Assembly (NCBI RefSeq): GCF_045679555.1
Contig: NC_092110.1
Location: 2,805,390 to 2,869,389 of the forward strand
Source: Salvelinus alpinus
Lineage: Eukaryota; Chordata; Actinopteri; Salmoniformes; Salmonidae
DNA length: 64,000 nucleotides
Direction of reading: 5' to 3'
Shown here: positions 57,882 to 64,000 of the stretch, piece by piece
Position numbering within the stretch: position 1 is the stretch's first letter
Layout: the number at the start of each line of letters is the position of its first letter
Notes under the pieces: generated by a model
The model's database searches: none
What the model saw: only the letters and a program-made list of their open reading frames with translations
What the model was told of the DNA's origin: nothing
Program-made: the position numbers and the translations under genes

Positions 57882-60685
57882 AAAACAGAAAACTGACCTT
57901 GGTATGCCTTCTCTCTCTTTTTCTTATCGGTCTCTAAGAAGTCCTCTGAGGCAGCTTTAATCTTCTGCACCCAGGCCGTCCTGCAGAACGAAAAGTACAC
58001 ACACACACACACACGAAATGAGCAAGGGTAATGGAATGCGAGCAGAGTCCCTGCGCATTAGCGTGTGTGCGTGTGTACCTGCATCTGTGTTTGTGCCTGT
58101 GCGTACCTCTCGTTGATGTTCTCGGTTTTGAGGCTGTAGACTCGGTCGATGTGGGAGATGTGGAAGAAGGGCTCTTCACTGGAGGGGTCAGGCAACTTCA
58201 CGAGAACCTCGTTGAGGAACACCGGCTACAGGAGGAAACACAAGACACTTCATAAGGCTGTCATAACCGTGCCATAATACATGTCCTGACCATTGAGAAA
58301 CTGGATGCAGGGATGTTCTCAATTTGAACGGGCTCCGATGAGTGACGCTTTTCAAATAGGAAGTGCCCTTTTCTATACCGTGTCAAAATGAGCCATTTGG
58401 AACAAATGCCTGCGTGTGCGAGCACGTCCGTGTCGTTTGTTTCTCACCGGTTTATACATCTTGAGCTGGGTGTTGTTCTTGGTGCTGAAGAGCTTGTCTG
58501 GTCCTGAGGAGCTGAACTGTTTGGCAGCGTGGGTGAGCAGCAGGAAGTCGTTAAAGAGGAAAGCCCACAGCTCCTTATTGCTCTTAATCTTATACACCTT
58601 CCCACTGTGGAGCAGCTTACGGGGCCCCAGGCAGTTAGTGAGAGAGTTAAACACCAAGTTCTGCACGGGAGAGAGAGGGGAGGGTTACAGACGTGTGTGA
58701 GAGATACTGTGTATGTGTGTATACGGTGTGTGCGCGTCTGTGTCTACCTCTGTGACTCCGTCACACTGTACGTGTGACTGTATCCACTCCAGCCTGTCGG
58801 AATTCTCCTTCTCCCGGACTCCCTCGTTGACCTGAGAACACAGCTCCTCAGCCCGCTCCAGAGCCTCTCTCAAAGGCCTGCGGTCTGCATGCTCCTCCTG
58901 GGTACTCTCCAGGATCTGAGACAACCAATAGACAGGGGTTAAATACACACACACACACACACCAATCTTTTTACATCAGCAGTTGCCACGAAGTGCTTTC
59001 AAAAGAGCAAACAACGCAGATGGAAAATACACACTGGTTAAAAGTACACACACACACACACTCACATGACTTATACACACACAGGTACTATACCAGCAGA
59101 CAAACATGCACACAACCATGACTTATACACACACATACAGGTACTATACCCGCAGCCAAACACGCACGCGCACACTTACATTTTTGATGTGTAGAGGGTA
59201 GCGTGTGATCCTCTGCATGGGCTTCAGCAGGAAGCTGGACAAGGGCATGCCTTTACAGCGGTAGTCTGTGGCGATTTTCTGATGGAGGATAACCAATATT
59301 TAATATGAACACACAACCTTCCGTGTATAAAATCAGCTCCCTCCGGTTGGTATGCTTCAGAAATGTTCACGTTCTCCTCCCCCGCTCACTGCACGTTCTC
59401 CTGTTGTACTCTACCTCCCGCCCCTTCCAACTTAAACGTGTGGTCTTTTCATTAATTTCCTCTCTCTCTCTCTGTACTCGTGTCTTCCTTCACTCACTGC
59501 ATGTTCTTTCATGCTCCCTCCCTCCCAGTCTCCCTCTCTTCTCACTAGCTCCCCCATCTCACCTTGAGGAAGTCTTTAAAGTCCTGTTGGTTGTCAGTCC
59601 TGCTCTGTAGCAGAGCAGCTCCGTTGAGTTGGCAGGAGCAGAACCGGATGTAAGGCTGGAGGTGAGCCAGCTCGGACGCCAAGATGTCCCCGATCACCTG
59701 GACAGGCATGTTGTCACCCCCCGTCTTCTTACGCACACGCAGAGCCCTACGAGCACACACACACACACATTTAAACAAACACAAACAAATGCATGCACAC
59801 ACCAGATGTTCTTACCATCTGGCCCGAGACACTCATACATATGATCACACACACCTAAACCCACTCCACGTCAATACCTACTTCAGCAGTTTGGTGTTGC
59901 AGGCGATGAGCTCCTTCCAGTTGACAAAGATCATGGCCATCTCTGCCTCTGTCAGACGGCCCGACTCGGACATGGGCTTATGGAACACCTGAACACACGG
60001 AGTACAGTACATAAGTGTGCTTGCTGTGTGTGTGTGTGCGCGCCGATTCTAGAGTCTGTGTTGGTGTGTTACCTCCATGACTATCTGTAGGTCCTCTACA
60101 TATCTCTCCTCTGTCTGGAGGAGCTCGTGGATGTAGCCCTGTCTCTTCCTCTCCTGGGGACTCATAGAGTCTAGACTGTTCAGGTCAGCACACCCTGAGA
60201 GAGAGAGAGCAAGAGCAAGAGAGCGAGAGAGGAAGGGAGGAGAGAGAAGGAGAGAGCAAGTAAGAGGAGGGAATCATACAGATGCAGGATCTTAATTTGA
60301 TCACTTTTTTTGTTGCTGAGAATTTTCCTGTAGCGGCAGGATTATTTTGCTGAGACAATACTGGTCAAATTAAGATCCTACGTCTGTATATACTCAGAAC
60401 AGAAACGCACATTCACATTTGTATACACTCTGAAAACACACACACACACACACACATATACACACCTCCCTAAACCCATCAATCGATAGTCCATCTCAGA
60501 ACCAACCACACACATTCACCCAAAGCAAGGGCACTCTTACCTTGTGCAGAGTGCCCATTCTGACAGCCGTGGAGTCCCATACAGGTGGTCTCCTTCTCTT
60601 TCCCAGTATCCCTCCCCTCTTCCCTCTCTTCCGTCTTATCCCAGAGCCTTAGAAACTGCAGCTTGTCTTCACTGTGTAAACTCAT
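55082..60685 (-). CDS. itsn2: intersectin-2-like RhoGEF, DH-PH-C2 form, 12 exons
   Basis: A guanine-nucleotide exchange factor (intersectin DH domains act on Cdc42) with membrane-binding PH and C2 domains, linked to endocytosis. Coding exons in order on the minus strand: 60685-60541, 60194-60073, 59988-59882, 59746-59563, 59278-59180, 58915-58748, 58660-58448, 58225-58107, 57980-57898, 57738-57655, 55673-55500, 55239-55082. All junctions are GT/AG and phases fit, giving 551 aa. DH about 60-250 ([38 protein letters not shown]), PH about 290-395 ([15 protein letters not shown]), C2 about 420-545 ([18 protein letters not shown]). [16 protein letters not shown] and TGEVWVR favour ITSN2 over ITSN1. 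Residues 1-48 ([11 protein letters not shown] start) match no intersectin domain. An in-frame TAG lies upstream of that ATG, and no EH or SH3 exon was found to 64000. Full intersectins carry two EH and five SH3 domains first, so this may be an alternative start or a 5'-truncated paralogue. Confidence 0.88.
55791..55988. repeat. MITE fragment with internal hairpin
   Basis: The CAATAAGGCACCTCGGGGGT (55921) and CTCCTCGGGCCTTATTG (ending 55985) arms form a 65-bp hairpin around TATATGGCCATATACCA. Upstream TGGTATATCAGACCGTATAC matches a common salmonid repeat that I recognise by pattern. In an intersectin intron. Confidence 0.65.
56048..57629 (+). mobile_element. full-length Tc1-like element (family H)
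   Basis: Ends CAGTGGCAAGAAAAAGTATG (56048) and mirror CATACTTTTTCTTGCCACTG (57629), both beside TA. At 1.58 kb it is full size. It sits in the intersectin intron between the exons at 57655 and 55673, on the opposite strand to the gene, and its right end lies only 26 bp from an exon boundary. Confidence 0.9.
56426..57365 (+). pseudogene. Tc1-like transposase pseudogene (family H)
   Basis: The plus strand starts [20 protein letters not shown] at 56426. It then changes frame to [20 protein letters not shown] (56621-56899) with [20 protein letters not shown] (first Asp). After further shifts come [20 protein letters not shown] (about 56960-57020) and, near 57190-57260, [19 protein letters not shown]-type sequence with the Glu. 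The second-Asp region near 57120-57140 (TGQRPKTQK in one frame) is damaged. Several frame breaks. Confidence 0.8.
57805..57880 (+). repeat. (GT)n then (GA)n microsatellite
   Basis: About 32 GT units followed by six GA units in the 159-bp intersectin intron 57739-57897, close to the donor of the exon at 57898-57980. Shorter CA/GT runs occur in several neighbouring introns. Confidence 0.9.
60277..60388. mobile_element. 112-bp palindromic MITE
   Basis: TACAGATGCAGGATCTTAAT and TTGATCA pair with GGTCAAATTAAGATCCTACG and TCTGTA at the other end. Both ends are next to TA. Located in the first intersectin intron. Confidence 0.75.
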
Positions 60686-61903
60686 GCTCTCTGCTGTCTC
60701 TCTCTACCCAGATAGACTACGACACACTCTCGCTTTAGCCAACCCTCTAACCGGTGTTCTCCTCTCACCCTCACCTTGTCCTCTCCTCTCTATCCCTCCT
60801 GCCCTCTCATCCACAGACACAAAGCCCATAGCAAGACAAGCTGCTAAATCTGTTTGTACCAAAATAGGAGAAGGACTGTGTGTATTTCCAGATGATCAAG
60901 ATAACTTTCACCCTGCCTTAAGACACTGGGTAAATAAACGGTACCCAGAGATCAGAATATCGAGATACTGTGTTCCAATTCTGAAACTGTGGGTGTTTAT
61001 TTCAGATAGCAATGGTGTTGTGTTGACTGTAAACACACACTGATCTCTTCCACAGACAAACGGTCATACCGTTAGTGCTGTCCTAACATTCACACCCAGG
61101 GATGACGACACACATTTCAAAAGTAGCCTTTAATTTCACCATGGACTCAGATTCGCCCAAACCGGGCGGCAGATGGCGCCCTTATTCCTTTGTCATCGGT
61201 GTCCAACTGGACTCCACGCAGCCGGCTACACACTACCGGTTGGGCAAGACTCAGATAGAAGCAAAGACAGAGGCACGTTCTCAAAAAACGTCTCACTGTG
61301 TTATGTGGAACACGCCCCTTAGCAGAAGAGAGTAGGAGGATCTGTAGTAGGATGCAGAGAAAGAGCAATCCAACCCCTGGACAGTGCTTGGTTGTCCAAC
61401 AACAACCATTAGTTTGCATAGATTAGTTTCCTTTTCAGTGTTACAGCAGCTAGCTACTTCCCTCAAGCTTGATCATGCACTAAAACGGAAATGGGCACAG
61501 CAGAGAAACATCATCAGTAATCATAATAATATAGTCAAGGCCAGAGAAATTAAGGTGCGATTGTAACTAGTTGTCTGTTCCGCTCTCGAACACTGCAAAG
61601 CTCAAAAGAGTTGATTCAAAGAGCTATGAATCAACACAATCCAGGTACGGCTTCGAAACACGACCCAGTGGCCCGAGCAAATGAATTGTTAGAATTCAAT
61701 CAATGAGGAATCGTTCCAGTTGAATCAGAGAGGACTCCCTTTGATTGTCACGGATCCTCTAACAAATAGAGTGTGGCCAAAGCAAACGATTCATCATTAT
61801 TGAAATCAGTAAGGAAACAGAGCAAGATGGTGGGTTCTTTGCGAGCTGAACTTCCTTAAATGATAAATAAAATAAAAATGGGGCTCATAAAATTATAGTA
61901 TTT
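60686..61903. other. upstream flank of the intersectin start exon
   Basis: No SH3- or EH-encoding exon was recognised on the minus strand. The stretch next to the ATG (60686-60790) is CT-rich on the plus strand, so it is purine-rich on the coding strand and lacks a good splice acceptor. A promoter could lie here but no specific element was identified. Confidence 0.4.
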
Positions 61904-62422
61904 GGAATACCTAGGATAGGATAAAGTAATCCTTCTAACCCCCCCCCCCCCCCCTTAAAAGAGTTAGATGCATTACATTTACATTTACATTTAAGTCATT
62001 TAGCAGACGCTCTTATCCAGAGCGACTTACAAATTGGTGCATTCACCTTATGACATCCAGTGGAACAGCCACTTTACAATGGTGCATCTAAATCTTTTAA
62101 GGGGGGGGGGGGGGGGTGAGAAGGATTACTTTATCCTATCCTAGGTATTCCTTAAAGAGGTGGGGTTTCAGGTGTCTCCGGAAGGTGGTGATTGACTCCG
62201 CTGTCCTGGCGTCGTGAGGGAGTTTGTTCCACCATTGGGGGGCCAGAGCAGCGAACAGTTTTGACTGGGCTGAGCGGGAACTGTACTTCCTCAGTGGTAG
62301 GGAGGCAATAGATGCACTATTGTAAAGTGGTTGTTCCACTGGATATCATAAGGTGAATGCACCAATTTGTAAGTCGCTCTGGATAAGAGCGTCTGCTAAA
62401 TGACTTAAATGTAAAATGTAAA
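61904..62422 (+). mobile_element. L2-type LINE 3' end interrupted by a second L2 copy
   Basis: The outer copy is 61904-61972 (GGAATACCTAGGATAGGATA, a C-tract, then TTAGATGCA) and resumes at 62309-62422 (CTATTGTAAAGTGG, CAAGTCGCTC-type stem-loop, TAAATGTAAAATGTAAA tail). An inverted L2 copy sits between. The outer copy is itself 5'-truncated. Confidence 0.85.
61973..62308 (-). mobile_element. inserted L2-type LINE 3' copy, with 8-bp target duplication
   Basis: On the minus strand it encodes the L2 ORF2 end (ASLPLRKYSSRSAQSKLFAA, WWNKLPHDAR, RRHLKPHLFKEYLG then stop). The 3' UTR follows with its C-tract and stem-loop GCTCTGGATAAGAGCGTCTG, then a TAAATGTAAATGTAA tail ending at 61973. TAGATGCA is present on both sides (61965-61972 and 62309-62316). 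It is 5'-truncated, as is usual for LINE insertions. Confidence 0.88.
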
Positions 62423-62865
62423 ATAAAATGATCTGTCGCTCCTTCTAAGAGAAAATGGGAGGAAAGGAGGGGGCAGGTGAAGGGGGACAGCCACAGAGAG
62501 AGACCAACTAGATCAACATTAGTGTCATTGCACTTCAGGGTCACCAAACACCAAAACATTGTCCTGATATAGAAAACCGTTTAGGAGTGTGCATGTTTGT
62601 TTCAACTCGCATACGTTTCTCTTTAGATTCAGCCAGGGGTCCTACATCAGGCCAGAAAAGTCATTGGATGCATTAAGGACAGCAGGGATACAGACAGACG
62701 GGTCAAATCTCAGCTCTTGGTTCAGTCCCAGGTTAAAAAAAAGCCAGTTGGTGGGAGTTGACTTGAAAAAGCAGGAAGGAAAGGGACAGATGCTCCAGGT
62801 AGCTTCCCCGAACCACAGATCTAGGATCAGGTTACGTCACGTTAATGCTAACTCTGATCGTTAGG

Positions 62866-63053
62866 GCAGCGTTGCCCAAACTCAGTCCTGGGGACCCAAA
62901 ACAGTGGTCATTTGGGGGTTTTGCCCTAGCACTACAAAGCTCATTCAAATGATCATCTCATCATCAAACTTTGATTGTTTGAGTCGGCTGTGTAGTGCTA
63001 GGACAAAAACGTGCACCCATTGGGTCACCAGGACAGAGTTCAGGCAACGCTGC
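62866..63053. mobile_element. palindromic MITE (copy 1)
   Basis: GCAGCGTTGCCCAAACTCAG and the mirror GAGTTCAGGCAACGCTGC form the ends. Internal GCCCTAGCACTACA pairs with TGTAGTGCTAGGAC, and TCATTCAAATGATC lies in the middle. Non-coding, and hAT-like by my recollection of similar fish MITEs. Confidence 0.7.
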
Positions 63054-63165
63054 ACTAAGGGATGACAACAGATGTTATTTCATTCCCCTCGTGGTTAAAG
63101 TGACAGAGCAAGATTATGGCAATTACAGCATTTTTCAATTTACCCAAAGACAGATTAAGTCATGC

Positions 63166-63265
63166 ACCTTCAAACTGCATGCAGACATAAAAATGATATC
63201 AATGAGTTCATCTGACTCTGGGTAAGTAAAAAAAACGGCTTAATTTCCAGTATTTTGCACTATCC
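63166..63265 (+). repeat. dispersed repeat shared with 18195-18270
   Basis: CTTCAAACTGCATGCAGACA...GAGTTCATCTGACTCTGGGT matches the stretch in the TDP1 intron. Unclassified. Confidence 0.6.
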
Positions 63266-63692
63266 CTTTAACAAGTTAGAATTATGGGTTGGCTAGCCTG
63301 ACCCTAGATTTGTGTTTAAGGATAACGTCTACCTACTCCAAACAGACACAGGCAGAAGGTCAGAGGTTAGAGGTCAGAGAGGTGTGACCAGACAGGGGTC
63401 AGAGGTTAGTAAAGGGACGGGGGCCTCCAACAGTCCAGCTCATGAGAGCGTGATAGTGGGTCTCAGACGGAGAGGAGGAGGAGGAGACACTACCACCCTA
63501 CAGAGAGAAAGAGATGAAGAGGAGGGGAGAGAAAAGAGGAAGGGAGGGAAAGAAGTGAAAGGAAAAACGTGAGTGAGAAGAATGGATGGATTGAGGAACA
63601 GGTGAAAATGAGAAGAAATGGTAGAAAGGAATCAACAGGGAAAGATTTCGCCCCAAGAGTATAAATAATACCGTTGCTAAACTCTTACCCTT
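63266..63692. other. intergenic or upstream intron sequence, purine-rich part
   Basis: 63470-63570 is GA-rich low complexity; no gene was recognised. Confidence 0.4.
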
Positions 63693-63832
63693 GGTTTCCC
63701 AAAGTTGGTGCACGTTTTGGTTTTTGCCCTGGCGCTACACAGCTGATTCAAATAACCAACTCATTATCAAGCTTTGATTATTTGAATCAGCCTTGTAGAT
63801 CTAGGGAAAAACCAAAACGGGGGGGGGGGGGG
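63693..63832. mobile_element. palindromic MITE (copy 2)
   Basis: The interior GCACGTTTTGGTTTTTGCCC and GCTACACAGCTGATTCAAAT pair with ATTTGAATCAGCCTTGTAG and GGGAAAAACCAAAACG. It is related to the 62866-63053 copy. Followed by a G-tract at 63819-63832. Confidence 0.65.
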
Positions 63833-64000
63833 TAAACTTTAGACTAGTCTGACTCACCATGCTAACTGGCTCTACTAACATCTTACATATATATACCTGT
63901 CATGTGTACTGGTAGGCATCTATCTGCCCACCCTGTCACGTGAACACTTAAATTGAGAAACGTTGGAAAAGCACATCAAAAAAGTGATGTACTCACATTG

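Noticed and set aside
60585-61043. Plus-strand 152-residue open frame with a good-looking CTCTCTACCCAG acceptor
   Set aside because: It is antisense to the intersectin start exon, has no recognisable domain and is serine/leucine-rich from CT-rich DNA.
61970-62422. A MITE with 110-bp terminal inverted repeats
   Set aside because: The ends are LINE 3' tails and TAGATGCA target duplications show one L2 inserted into another in inverse orientation.

Overview
This 64-kb window is vertebrate nuclear DNA, almost certainly from a salmonid fish (salmon, trout, char or relative). Three multi-exon protein genes can be read across spliced exons with canonical GT/AG junctions. The introns and spacers are packed with Tc1-like transposons, tRNA-derived SINEs whose tail matches a LINE tail, L2/Rex-type LINEs and palindromic MITEs, all typical of salmonids. 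The species is not resolvable from sequence alone. There is no bacterial operon, CRISPR array or phage.

Layout. 1-30384 (+): the last three coding exons of TDP1 (tyrosyl-DNA phosphodiesterase 1) at 5130-5232, 14094-14199 and 30311-30384; earlier exons are outside the window. Its introns hold a piggyBac remnant, LINE fragments, at least seven Tc1-like copies or fragments, a solo LTR nested two levels deep, a long hairpin element with a 63-bp satellite core, and SINEs. 31057-38243: intergenic repeats, including a Sleeping Beauty-type Tc1 element and a Tc1 copy whose middle is replaced by a LINE. 38486-47965 (+): KCNK13 (THIK-1 two-pore-domain K+ channel), complete in four coding exons and 426 aa. 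49924-54019: intergenic Tc1 elements and MITEs. 55082-60685 (-): an intersectin-2-like gene in twelve coding exons that gives an uninterrupted 551-aa DH-PH-C2 protein with a candidate local start exon. 60686-64000: a nested L2-in-L2 insertion and two palindromic MITEs.

TDP1 next to KCNK13 in the same orientation is also the human 14q32 order, which supports orthology. KCNK13 and the intersectin gene are convergent. The three genes do not form a shared pathway: DNA end repair, background K+ leak, and Cdc42 activation/endocytosis.

The most interesting signals are the intersectin gene that seems to start just before the DH domain, a tandem duplication of that gene's last codons into its 3' UTR, Tc1 elements with mismatched ends (two independent hybrids), the satellite-cored hairpin, and two well-dated nested insertions with visible target-site duplications. 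Family letters A-I for Tc1 elements are local labels used only here.
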